Of a stretch of 40,325 nt of DNA, positions 7,131 to 14,701 are shown piece after piece (within the stretch, counting starts at the first letter, position 1; each line of letters starts with the position of its first letter). The notes under the pieces are model-generated. The model was given only the letters and a program-made list of their open reading frames with translations. It made no database searches and had not been told where the DNA came from. The position numbers and the translations under genes are program-made. Source of the stretch: Flavobacterium sp. (lineage in GTDB: Bacteria; Bacteroidota; Bacteroidia; Flavobacteriales; Flavobacteriaceae); the NCBI RefSeq assembly GCF_024305175.1, contig NZ_JAMWYY010000026.1, positions 1-40,325 of the forward strand, written 5' to 3'.

Positions 7131-7976
7131 ATGAAAATAACCTTATTTTGCACATCTATGCTGATGCTGGTTGGCGGCTGTAGTGAAAATGCAGCGGTAA
7201 CCGATAATATATCTTTACAGGAAGTTGTTGCTGAGGCCCCGGCAATGGAAGAAATTGCCACTAACGTTGATGATAAAGCCTATTCAGGAAACACCGGAAC
7301 AGCGGACACTGAATATCGGCAGATGGTAATTAAAAATGCTAATCTTGCCTTTGAAACCGAGGGCCTTGAAGCTACTGCCAAACGAATAAATGCTGTAGCG
7401 CAAAAGTTTGGCGCACAGTTGCAGAGTGACAGCGAAAATAACAACGGTTACTCGTTGAGCCGCACACTGGTGTTGCGCATACCCGGCAACAAGTTCGACC
7501 TTTTTATAGATGAGGTTGCCAAAGGGGTTACTTATTTTGACAGAAAGGAAATTTCAGCCCAGGATGTTACCGAAGAATATGTTGACCTTGATGCACGCAT
7601 TAAAGCCAAGAAAACACTTGAGGCGCGCTACCTCGAGCTTTTAAAGAAAGCCAATAAGGTTAGCGAAATGCTGGAGATCGAGAAAGAACTTTCTGCAATA
7701 CGCGAAGAGATCGAAGCGCAGGAAGGAAGGCTGCGTTACCTTAAAAGCCGTGTGGCCATGAGCACGGTTGTTATAGAATTTTACAAGCATACCGAACAGC
7801 AGGCAGGTGCAACGGTATCGTATGGCTCTAAAATGTGGAATGCTATAAAATCAGGCTTTAACGGTATTTCAACTTTCTTTATCGGGGTGCTGTATCTTTG
7901 GCCTTTTATCCTTATTTTCGTAATTGTGTTTATCCTGATCCGCAGAAGGATGAGGAAGAAATCAAATAAAATTTAA
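7131..7976 (+). CDS. DUF4349 lipoprotein
   Basis: A 281-residue membrane-anchored protein of the DUF4349 family, of unknown activity. It opens with a lipoprotein signal (lipobox VGGC, Cys17), then an acidic linker to about residue 60. The DUF4349 core follows (RQMVIKNANLAFETE, the LVLRIPGNKFDLFIDEVA segment and SAQDVTEEYVDLDARIKAKK). Residues about 155-205 form a strong coiled coil (ELLKKANKVSEMLEIEKELSAIREEIE), and a C-terminal transmembrane helix (about 248-270) ends in the basic RRRMRKKSNK. A protein with both a lipid anchor and a C-terminal membrane helix should span the periplasmic face. Its stop is five bases before the S41 protease start, so the two are probably co-translated. Confidence 0.85.
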   Translation: MKITLFCTSMLMLVGGCSENAAVTDNISLQEVVAEAPAMEEIATNVDDKAYSGNTGTADTEYRQMVIKNANLAFETEGLEATAKRINAVAQKFGAQLQSDSENNNGYSLSRTLVLRIPGNKFDLFIDEVAKGVTYFDRKEISAQDVTEEYVDLDARIKAKKTLEARYLELLKKANKVSEMLEIEKELSAIREEIEAQEGRLRYLKSRVAMSTVVIEFYKHTEQQAGATVSYGSKMWNAIKSGFNGISTFFIGVLYLWPFILIFVIVFILIRRRMRKKSNKI

Positions 7977-7981
7977 ATTAT

Positions 7982-9619
7982 ATGTTTACCAGATTCAAGA
8001 AAAGATATGTAGTTACGGCAGTTGCGGTTGTTTTTCTGTTCGTGGGGACAAGTTTCAGGAACGACTTTTTTGAGATAGCCAAGCAGATAGAAATATTTAC
8101 CACATTGTTTAAAACGGTAAATACCAATTATGTAGATGAAACCAACCCCGGCGAGCTTATGGATACTGCGATAAAAAGTATGCTTGCCGACCTTGACCCT
8201 TACACCAATTATTTTAATGAGGCAGATGTAGCCAAATTTAAAATAAACAATACCGGCGAATATACAGGTATTGGCGCGCTGATAACCCGAAAAGAGGGCA
8301 GACTTATTATAAAAGAACCTTATAAGGACTATGCCGCCGACAAAGCGGGGCTTAAGGCAGGTGACGAAATTATCCAGATAGGCGATGTTAGCCTTGCCAG
8401 TTTTAAAGAAGATGCAGGCGAATTGCTTAAAGGCACGCGCAATACCAAAATAGACATTAAATACAAAAGGCAGGGCAAGGTATATGACACCCAGCTTGTG
8501 CTTGATGAGGTAGATGTAAGGGCGGTGCCTTATTTTGGCATGGTAGATAAAGAAACAGGCTACATTGTGCTTTCACAGTTTAATGCTAAGGCTTCTACAG
8601 AAACTAAGCAGGCATTACAGCAGCTTAAAACCGAAGGCGCTAAACGGATTATACTCGACCTTAGGGGCAACCCGGGCGGATTGCTGAATGAAGCCGTAAA
8701 TGTGTGCAACCTGTTTGTGCCCGAAGGCGAAATTATTGTTACCACAAAGTCGAAAAATGAAAAGTATAACAATACCTACAAGACCACCAAGGCGCCGGTA
8801 GATACCGAAATTCCGCTGGCGGTACTGGTAGATGGCAAAAGTGCCTCGGCATCAGAAATTGTTTCGGGAGCATTGCAGGACCTTGACCGCGCGGTAATTG
8901 TGGGCAGCAGGAGCTTTGGTAAAGGCTTGGTGCAAAGGCCGCTGGAACTTACCTACGGCACTCAGGTAAAAGTTACTATTTCAAGATACTATACACCATC
9001 TGGACGCGGCATACAGGCGCTTGATTATACCCATAAAGATGTTGACGGTAAAGCCATACGCATAAACGAAAAAGACTATAACGCTTTTAAAACCCGCAAA
9101 GGGCGCACAGTTTATGATGGCGGCGGCATATTGCCGGATGTAGTGCTGGATGAAAGCAAGCAAAGTACCATAGCCGATGCACTGCAACGCAACGATGCTA
9201 TTTTTAATTATGCCACAGCTTATTATTACAAGCACCCTGATATGGGTACAAAGATACCAACGGTAACAGATGCTGACTTTGAAGACTTTAAGCAGTACCT
9301 TAAAAAAGAGAACTTTGAGTTTGATACCGAAACAGAAAAGGCACTAAAGCTGATGCACGATACAGCGGTTAAGGAAAAGATTGACGCAAGCATAGCCAAC
9401 GAATACAACCAGTTGCTTGCAGCGCTGCAGAAAAGCGAGGAGAAAGAGCTTAACAAGCATAAAGAGGAAATCAAAAAACTGCTTCAGGACGAACTTATTA
9501 AGCGCTATCAGTATAAAGAAGGCCTTTATAAGTACTATACTGTTAACAACGCAGAGATTAAAAAAGCTACCGCATTGTTAGGCAATACTGCCGAATACAA
9601 CAAGATACTGTTAAAATAG
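7982..9619 (+). CDS. S41-family C-terminal processing peptidase (Ctp-like)
   Basis: A 545-residue periplasmic serine protease of the tail-specific type. An N-terminal membrane/signal segment (residues 10-24) is followed by an S41 N-terminal helical region with LADLDPYTNYF. A PDZ domain sits at about 90-175 (GIGALITR...AGLKAGDEIIQIGD). The catalytic domain carries LDLRGNPGGLL, the nucleophile Ser289 in KSASASEI and the base Lys314 in SFGKG. After the catalytic core the protein has an unusually long, Lys/Glu-rich helical tail of about 150 residues (EEKELNKHKEEIKKLLQDEL), seen in Bacteroidota members. It likely trims the C-termini of envelope proteins. The terminator follows 15 bases after the stop, ending the rnpA unit. 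Confidence 0.9.
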   Translation: MFTRFKKRYVVTAVAVVFLFVGTSFRNDFFEIAKQIEIFTTLFKTVNTNYVDETNPGELMDTAIKSMLADLDPYTNYFNEADVAKFKINNTGEYTGIGALITRKEGRLIIKEPYKDYAADKAGLKAGDEIIQIGDVSLASFKEDAGELLKGTRNTKIDIKYKRQGKVYDTQLVLDEVDVRAVPYFGMVDKETGYIVLSQFNAKASTETKQALQQLKTEGAKRIILDLRGNPGGLLNEAVNVCNLFVPEGEIIVTTKSKNEKYNNTYKTTKAPVDTEIPLAVLVDGKSASASEIVSGALQDLDRAVIVGSRSFGKGLVQRPLELTYGTQVKVTISRYYTPSGRGIQALDYTHKDVDGKAIRINEKDYNAFKTRKGRTVYDGGGILPDVVLDESKQSTIADALQRNDAIFNYATAYYYKHPDMGTKIPTVTDADFEDFKQYLKKENFEFDTETEKALKLMHDTAVKEKIDASIANEYNQLLAALQKSEEKELNKHKEEIKKLLQDELIKRYQYKEGLYKYYTVNNAEIKKATALLGNTAEYNKILLK

Positions 9620-9634
9620 CCTTATACAAATTAG

Positions 9635-9664
9635 CCCCTGCCCCCATAAAGCAGGGGATTTTTG
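9635..9664 (+). terminator. Terminator of the rnpA-DUF4349-S41 unit
   Basis: CCCCTGC (9635-9641) and GCAGGGG (9651-9657) around a nine-base loop, followed by ATTTTTG. Confidence 0.82.
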
Positions 9665-9716
9665 TCTTAAAGGTTAAATATCAGGCTGCAATAAACTGCA
9701 AATCCATAAAATCGCA

Positions 9717-9724
9717 TACATTTG
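9717..9724 (+). promoter_or_regulatory. -7 box of kup
   Basis: TACATTTG, a perfect TAnnTTTG match, 22 bases before the GTG start of kup. Confidence 0.5.
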
Positions 9725-9746
9725 CATTCTTTTAATTACAAAATCA

Positions 9747-11717
9747 GTGAGCGCTAATCACAATAATCTTAGCAAAGTAACCCTGGGCGGGCTGCTGGTA
9801 ACCTTGGGTATTATATATGGCGACATAGGGACATCTCCCCTTTACGTAATGAAAGCCATAATAGGTGAACAACCTATAAACGAAGAAATTGTGCTCGGGG
9901 CGCTATCCTGTATCTTCTGGACGCTTACCCTGCAAACTACCCTTAAGTATGTATTGCTTACACTACAAGCCGATAACAAAGGCGAGGGCGGTATCTTTTC
10001 TCTCTACACACTGGTAAAGAGGCTCAAAAAGAAAGGGCTCATTATCCCTGCAATAATTGGCGGAAGTGCCCTGCTTGCAGATGGTATCATTACACCGCCC
10101 ATTTCAGTTTCATCGGCAATAGAAGGTTTAAAGATCTACAATCCCGAACTTGATACGGTGCCTATTGTAATTACCATACTTTTTGTACTGTTCTTTATAC
10201 AGCGCTTCGGTACAAAATTCGTAGGCCGTTTCTTTGGCCCTATGATGCTGGTATGGTTCAGTATGCTTGGTGTGCTGGGCTTTTTGGGCATAAGCGGCAA
10301 CTTTGCCGTTTTTAAAGCACTTAACCCTTATTATGCATTTCACCTGTTAAGTATACACCACGAAGGTTTTTATGTACTTGGTTTCGTGTTTCTATGTACC
10401 ACCGGTGCCGAGGCGCTTTACAGCGATATGGGGCACTGCGGCAGGGGCAACATACGTATAAGCTGGATATTTGTTAAGGCCATGCTTGTTGTAAATTACT
10501 TCGGGCAGGGCGCTTATCTTATTGCACATTCCGGTAATACATTAACCGGTTTAAGCGGGCATTCTGATAACCCCGGAAACCCGTTTTACCTGCTTATGCC
10601 GCAATGGTTCTTGCCGTTTGGTATAGCTATTGCAACATCGGCGGCGGTAATTGCGTCACAGGCTTTAATTTCAGGCTCATTCACGCTTATAAGCGAGGCC
10701 ATGCGCCTTAACTTCTGGCCTAAGGTTTCGGTAAAGTTCCCTACAGAGCTGCGCGGACAGATCTATATCCCTTCAATCAACTGGTTGTTGTTCCTGGGGT
10801 GTGTGTTTATAGTGCTTTATTTCCGTGAGTCAGGCAATATGGAGGCTGCCTACGGGCTTGCTATAGTGCTCTGTATGATAATGACTACCATACTGCTTAA
10901 CTTCTACATGATCATGAAGCGCTACAACCCGTTTGTTATAACGGGTATTATGCTGGTTTACCTTACCATAGAATTTTCTTTCCTTATTGCCAACATCAGT
11001 AAATTCAGCCACGGGGGTTATGTGTCGCTTTTTATAGCCGGCTTCCTCGCGTTTATTATGTTTGTGTGGTATACCGCAAAGCGTATCCGCAGCGGCTATA
11101 CCGAATTTGTGAAAATTGACAAGTATAAAAATGTACTTTCAGAATTAAGTAACGACCTTACTATCCCTAAATATGCCACGCACCTGGTGTATATGACCAA
11201 TGCTCAGTTAAACGATGAGATAGAATCTAAAGTATTATACTCAATTCTGCAAAAAAGGCCGAAAAGAGCTGATATTTACTGGTTTGTGCACGTTAATGTG
11301 GTAGATGAGCCGTATAGAATGGAATACCGTGTACGCGAAATTATGCATGAAGACGTTATACGTGTAGACTTCTTCCTCGGTTTTCGTGTTGCACCGCGTA
11401 TCAACCTGCTGTTTAAACAGGTGGTGCGTAATATGGTAGAAAGGGGAGAGGTAGATATAACCAGCCGCTACGAATCGTTAAACCGGAACAATGTTATCGG
11501 CGATTTTAAGTTTGTAATTATAGAGAAGTTCCTTTCTTATGATAACGACCTGCCTTGGTATGAAAGGATTGTACTGGATATTTACTATGTGCTGAAAAAA
11601 GTGAGCCTCTCCGAAGGCAGGGCATTCGGGCTTGACAGCAGCTCGGTTAAGGTTGAGAAATTTCCTATTGTTATACATCCGCTGGAAGATATATCCCTCT
11701 CGCGGATGGAAGATTAA
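9747..11717 (+). CDS. kup: Kup-family potassium uptake protein
   Basis: Inner-membrane K+ symporter of the KUP/HAK/KT family, 656 residues. The N-terminus has the family signature GIIYGDIGTSPLYV (residues 21-34), and the membrane part shows about twelve hydrophobic helices to residue 440, including GALSCIFWTLTLQTTLKYV and the GEGGIFSLY segment. The C-terminal 200 residues are soluble and lie in the cytoplasm. The start is a GTG; it is chosen because it fits the family N-terminal spacing (SKVTLGGLLVTLG) and lies 22 bases after a TACATTTG box. There is no in-frame ATG nearby. The OmpA-like gene follows after 22 bases without a terminator. Confidence 0.92.
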   Translation: MSANHNNLSKVTLGGLLVTLGIIYGDIGTSPLYVMKAIIGEQPINEEIVLGALSCIFWTLTLQTTLKYVLLTLQADNKGEGGIFSLYTLVKRLKKKGLIIPAIIGGSALLADGIITPPISVSSAIEGLKIYNPELDTVPIVITILFVLFFIQRFGTKFVGRFFGPMMLVWFSMLGVLGFLGISGNFAVFKALNPYYAFHLLSIHHEGFYVLGFVFLCTTGAEALYSDMGHCGRGNIRISWIFVKAMLVVNYFGQGAYLIAHSGNTLTGLSGHSDNPGNPFYLLMPQWFLPFGIAIATSAAVIASQALISGSFTLISEAMRLNFWPKVSVKFPTELRGQIYIPSINWLLFLGCVFIVLYFRESGNMEAAYGLAIVLCMIMTTILLNFYMIMKRYNPFVITGIMLVYLTIEFSFLIANISKFSHGGYVSLFIAGFLAFIMFVWYTAKRIRSGYTEFVKIDKYKNVLSELSNDLTIPKYATHLVYMTNAQLNDEIESKVLYSILQKRPKRADIYWFVHVNVVDEPYRMEYRVREIMHEDVIRVDFFLGFRVAPRINLLFKQVVRNMVERGEVDITSRYESLNRNNVIGDFKFVIIEKFLSYDNDLPWYERIVLDIYYVLKKVSLSEGRAFGLDSSSVKVEKFPIVIHPLEDISLSRMED

Positions 11718-11739
11718 AATTGCGTAACTTAGCAGTACA

Positions 11740-12558
11740 ATGAACAAGCTACTATGCATATTTGCCTTGTTAATAACTACACTTGCCGCTAAAGCGCAGG
11801 AGGAAACCGTATTTTCTATTTATTTTGAATTTGATAAATTCGGGCTGGACGAAAAGCAGGGTAATAACCTTGTAGCCTTTGTAAGCGCCATAGATACCAC
11901 CCGGATAGAAAGCATACAGATTTACGGCTATTGTGATGACAGGGGTAAAGACGAGTATAACTACAAACTCTCTACTAACCGTGCCAACACCATACAAAGC
12001 AAGCTGGTAAACAGCGGCATTAAAAACAAGATCATCGTTACCATAGAGGGTAAAGGCCGCATATTACTGGAAGATGATATAGATAACGTTAGCGAGGCAC
12101 GCTCTAAGAACCGCCGTGTAGACGTTGTAGTGAATTTTGAGCCGCTGCCGCCGCCAAAGCTGGAGCCGGGCATCTACAACACGGTTAAAAAAGATATGGT
12201 AGTAGGCGACCGCATTTACCTTGAGAACATATACTTTGAAAGGGGAAGCAGCAAGCTGACAGGCCCATCTAAAAAAGAGCTTGACAAAATAGCCCGCCTT
12301 TTACAGAAATATAAAAACCTGCAATTTGAAATTCAGGGGCATGTATGCTGCACACCCACTTACCAGAAAGAAGCTATAGATAAAGATACCCGCAAGCGTG
12401 AGCTTTCGGTAAACAGGGCGCGTACTGTTTATAAATACCTGATGTTCCGGAAAGTCAATTCTGTCCGTATGACCTATAAGGGCTACGGCAACACCAAGCC
12501 GCTTGGTAAGGGAAGCGAGTATGACAGGAGGGTAGAACTTGTTATAACCAAGATATAG
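11740..12558 (+). CDS. Secreted protein with two OmpA-like domains
   Basis: A 272-residue envelope protein with a signal peptide (cleavage after AKAQ, residue 20) and two consecutive OmpA/MotB peptidoglycan-binding domains instead of one. The first runs about 24-130 (FSIYFEFDKFGLDEKQ ... IYGYCDDRGKDEYNYKLSTNRANTI ... EARSKNRRVDVVV). The second runs about 160-272 (IYLENIYFERGSSKL ... IQGHVCCTPTY ... LSVNRARTVYKYL ... YDRRVELVI). A proline-rich linker (PLPPPKLEPG) joins them. Both keep the NRA/RR arginine and the aspartate used to bind diaminopimelate. No beta-barrel is present, so it is a soluble or weakly anchored cell-wall binder. A TAACTTAG (one mismatch to the -7 consensus) lies 11 bases before the ATG, so it may have a promoter as well as read-through from kup. 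Confidence 0.85.
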   Translation: MNKLLCIFALLITTLAAKAQEETVFSIYFEFDKFGLDEKQGNNLVAFVSAIDTTRIESIQIYGYCDDRGKDEYNYKLSTNRANTIQSKLVNSGIKNKIIVTIEGKGRILLEDDIDNVSEARSKNRRVDVVVNFEPLPPPKLEPGIYNTVKKDMVVGDRIYLENIYFERGSSKLTGPSKKELDKIARLLQKYKNLQFEIQGHVCCTPTYQKEAIDKDTRKRELSVNRARTVYKYLMFRKVNSVRMTYKGYGNTKPLGKGSEYDRRVELVITKI

Positions 12559-12607
12559 CTTACTTCAGGATTTCAAAATCTTAATTCTAAAATCCTCAAT
12601 TTATAAT

Positions 12608-13051
12608 TTACAGAAGGTGCATCCGTATGTGCGGTATGCCATCTTCCAGATAACCTTCTCCTGCCTGCACAAATCCGTGGCTTTCATAAAACTTTTTCAG
12701 GTAAAGCTGTGCCGAAATAGTTATGGCATCTTCATCAAAATGCTCTTTAATGCCGGCAATAGCAGCTTTCATAAGCTCGTGCCCCCATTTCCGGTCGCGG
12801 TATTGTTCTCTAATTACTACACGCCCTATAGAGGCTTCCTCAAAATAATAGTCACGGTTAAACAGCCTTGCATAAGCCACTATTTTATCATTAAAAGTAC
12901 CAATGAGGTGTAACGCTTTTTCATCTTTACCATCTATGTCCTGATAAACGCAATTCTGCTCCACTACAAACACTTCACTTCGCAGCTGCAGCAGTTCGTA
13001 TAGATCAACAACAGAAAGCTCGTTAAATCGCTTTATTTTGAACTGAACCAT
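12608..13051 (-). CDS. elaA: ElaA-family GNAT N-acetyltransferase
   Basis: A 147-residue acetyl-CoA-dependent N-acyltransferase of the ElaA type. It has the family opening LYELLQLRSEVFVVEQNCVYQDIDGKD, the GNAT motif A region (ASIGRVVIREQYRDRKWGHELMKAAI, holding the acetyl-CoA pyrophosphate loop RxxxxG) and the C-terminal AQLYLKKFYESHGF. The physiological substrate is not known. The ATG overlaps the stop of the upstream AT-rich lipoprotein gene (TAATG). The first eight residues (MVQFKIKR) nearly repeat the start of that lipoprotein (MAQFKIKR), which is the basis of the insertion finding. It is the last gene of the MltD-DUF4837 operon and converges with the OmpA-like gene. Confidence 0.88.
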   Translation of the reverse strand: MVQFKIKRFNELSVVDLYELLQLRSEVFVVEQNCVYQDIDGKDEKALHLIGTFNDKIVAYARLFNRDYYFEEASIGRVVIREQYRDRKWGHELMKAAIAGIKEHFDEDAITISAQLYLKKFYESHGFVQAGEGYLEDGIPHIRMHLL

Positions 13052-13053
13052 TA
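13026..13053 (-). repeat. Imperfect direct repeat, right copy (elaA start)
   Basis: From TAATGG through the codons for VQFKIKR and the next base pair. It matches the copy at 13682-13709 except for a few, mostly third-position, changes (CAG/CAA, TTC/TTT, CGA/CGG) and one Ala/Val codon. Confidence 0.7.
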
Positions 13054-13707
13054 TTGTTTTAAGTATTTAACATGATTTGTATGATCTGCAAACTTTAAAA
13101 ATTTTGCATTTAGCTTCATCTTTTCCTTCTCGAAATATTTATATTGATTTTCCATAATCAAATCTATTTCAAAAATATTTGCCTTTTTATCCTTTATGAT
13201 GTATTTGGAATTTTTTTGTGATAATCCGATAGAAAATACGGCTATACTATTTATCTGAATATTGTCTTCAAAATAAATTTTCCCTTCTGAATCAGTGTGT
13301 AAATACTCTTTAGACTCATTTATCTTAATACTCCACCCCGGCAAAGGAAGCTTATCTCCATTTAGATTTATCTTTAGTTGTATATAAGGTTTATCTTGAG
13401 ATTGTTTTTCTTCCACTATCAAACAGTCGTTTTTGCAATAATCATAACTGTTTAAAACAATATAATTGTTCTCAATACTCCACCTACCTTGCGATTCTTT
13501 GTATTGTAAGCCAGCTCTATAAGTATAAAAAAAAGCTGTGTCGTTAAAAGTTATTTCTGAGTACGGATAAAAAATATTTTTTCTTTCGCTTATATAGTTA
13601 CCTTTTAACTCAGTCACATTAACTGAACAACATGAAGACAAAAAGAATCCTATAATTAGGAACAGACAAAACGAATACGTTAACCGCTTTATTTTAAATT
13701 GAGCCAT
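13051..13707 (-). CDS. AT-rich lipoprotein of unknown function (probable insertion cargo)
   Basis: I do not recognise this 218-residue protein. The N-terminus is MAQFKIKR, then a hydrophobic stretch (SFCLFLIIGFFLSSCC) with lipobox LSSC. The extra basic leader before the signal is unusual. The mature part is beta-rich, with repeated short strands typical of small secreted lipocalin-like or immunity-like proteins. GC content is near 26 percent over four lines counted (13081, 13141, 13201 and 13381), against 45-52 percent in neighbouring lines (13861, 12781). It overlaps by one base (TAATG) with both the upstream DUF4837 stop and the downstream elaA start. Codon use and composition indicate recent transfer. 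Confidence 0.72.
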   Translation of the reverse strand: MAQFKIKRLTYSFCLFLIIGFFLSSCCSVNVTELKGNYISERKNIFYPYSEITFNDTAFFYTYRAGLQYKESQGRWSIENNYIVLNSYDYCKNDCLIVEEKQSQDKPYIQLKINLNGDKLPLPGWSIKINESKEYLHTDSEGKIYFEDNIQINSIAVFSIGLSQKNSKYIIKDKKANIFEIDLIMENQYKYFEKEKMKLNAKFLKFADHTNHVKYLKQ

Positions 13708-13709
13708 TA
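13682..13709 (-). repeat. Imperfect direct repeat, left copy (lipoprotein start)
   Basis: From TAATGG through the codons for AQFKIKR, at the DUF4837 stop. It is the partner of 13026-13053. Together they bound the AT-rich gene exactly. Confidence 0.7.
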
Positions 13710-14687
13710 CTCAAAATTAAGCGATTTGATTATCGACTCAAGCTCTATGATGAGGTCACGCTTAGGCGATGATGGGCTGTATATAAAACCTTCTACCACA
13801 AGGTAGTATTGTTTTTTATCATTTTTAATAGTGTAGTTAAGAAAAGGCCCGCTCATAAAGTCGTTCTCCATTTCCCAGTTGCCGCGAATTTCAAAGGCAC
13901 GTTTGTCTTTAAAACTCGTCATGAACAGGTAAGGGGAGTAGGCTTCTTCCGTTTTCATAAAAGTGCCGGGGTCCTGGCCGTGTATGTACATATTGCCTAT
14001 AGAATCGCGCATGGCTATAATATTAGGCAGTATGGTTTTATTCTTTTCTATTGTCACGTAAGGTACTTTATACAGCAGTATATTGGTGTTACCGCTTGGA
14101 ATGTCCTTCTTTAGCCATATAAAGCTATCGTTGTGTATGGCATAGCTGTAGGTAGAGGGTACCATTATACTGATGCCATATTGCTTATTAAAAACAGTGG
14201 CATCCAGCAGCCCCGCCTTTTTGTGGCGCTCCTGGTTTTCTTTAATTTCAGTATCCTTGATTTTCCTGATTATTTCATCAGAATGCATTTCAATAAGTTC
14301 CAGCAGGCCATCGGTAGTTTTAGCGCTGATGGTAAAAACATTTTGTGGTTTGCAGTAGCTGTTCTTTTTGATGACAAAACCGTCGTTACCGCCCTTATCA
14401 ACAATTATGATATTGCGGCCACGCTTCAGTGCCTGGTCAAAAGTGTTTTCGTGATATTGGTTCAGGGTAAAAAGCGGTTCTTCCTGGGTGAGCCCATCTA
14501 CCGGTGCGGCAAACTTGCGGCGCATGCTGTCGCCCACATCGCCGTTCCACATCACATCATTGATAACAATAGATATCTCGTTGATGTTTCCGCGCGAAGC
14601 CGTAGCATCCTCTTCCGTTTTACCCTCGTTGCAGGCTGTAATGCAAAGGGCAAAAACAAAAAGTACTATTTGTTTAAGCCTTTTCAT
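13707..14687 (-). CDS. DUF4837 lipoprotein
   Basis: A 326-residue lipoprotein (lipobox ITAC, Cys19) of the DUF4837 family, found almost only in Bacteroidota and of unknown activity. It shows the family's early INEISIVINDVMWNGDVGDSMRRKFAAPVDGLTQEEPLFTL block, then the NIIIVDKGG strand, a helix with SDEIIRKIK, and a C-terminal half rich in aromatic strands (SYAIHNDSFIWLKKD, NWEMENDFMSGPFLNY). It follows mltD by 14 bases, and the pair MltD-DUF4837 is a conserved flavobacterial arrangement, hinting at a role in cell-wall turnover. Its stop overlaps the start of the AT-rich gene by one base. Confidence 0.85.
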   Translation of the reverse strand: MKRLKQIVLFVFALCITACNEGKTEEDATASRGNINEISIVINDVMWNGDVGDSMRRKFAAPVDGLTQEEPLFTLNQYHENTFDQALKRGRNIIIVDKGGNDGFVIKKNSYCKPQNVFTISAKTTDGLLELIEMHSDEIIRKIKDTEIKENQERHKKAGLLDATVFNKQYGISIMVPSTYSYAIHNDSFIWLKKDIPSGNTNILLYKVPYVTIEKNKTILPNIIAMRDSIGNMYIHGQDPGTFMKTEEAYSPYLFMTSFKDKRAFEIRGNWEMENDFMSGPFLNYTIKNDKKQYYLVVEGFIYSPSSPKRDLIIELESIIKSLNFE

Positions 14688-14701
14688 GCATGGCGGTTTT
14701 A

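Noticed and set aside
12559..12607. Terminator between the OmpA-like gene and elaA
   Set aside because: AGGATT/AATCCT can pair, but the stem is short and AT-rich with a long loop and no T-run.
13051..13707. Integrase-mediated island at an attachment site in elaA
   Set aside because: The flanking repeats look like att copies, but there is no integrase and the insert is a single gene. A recombination or capture event is more likely.
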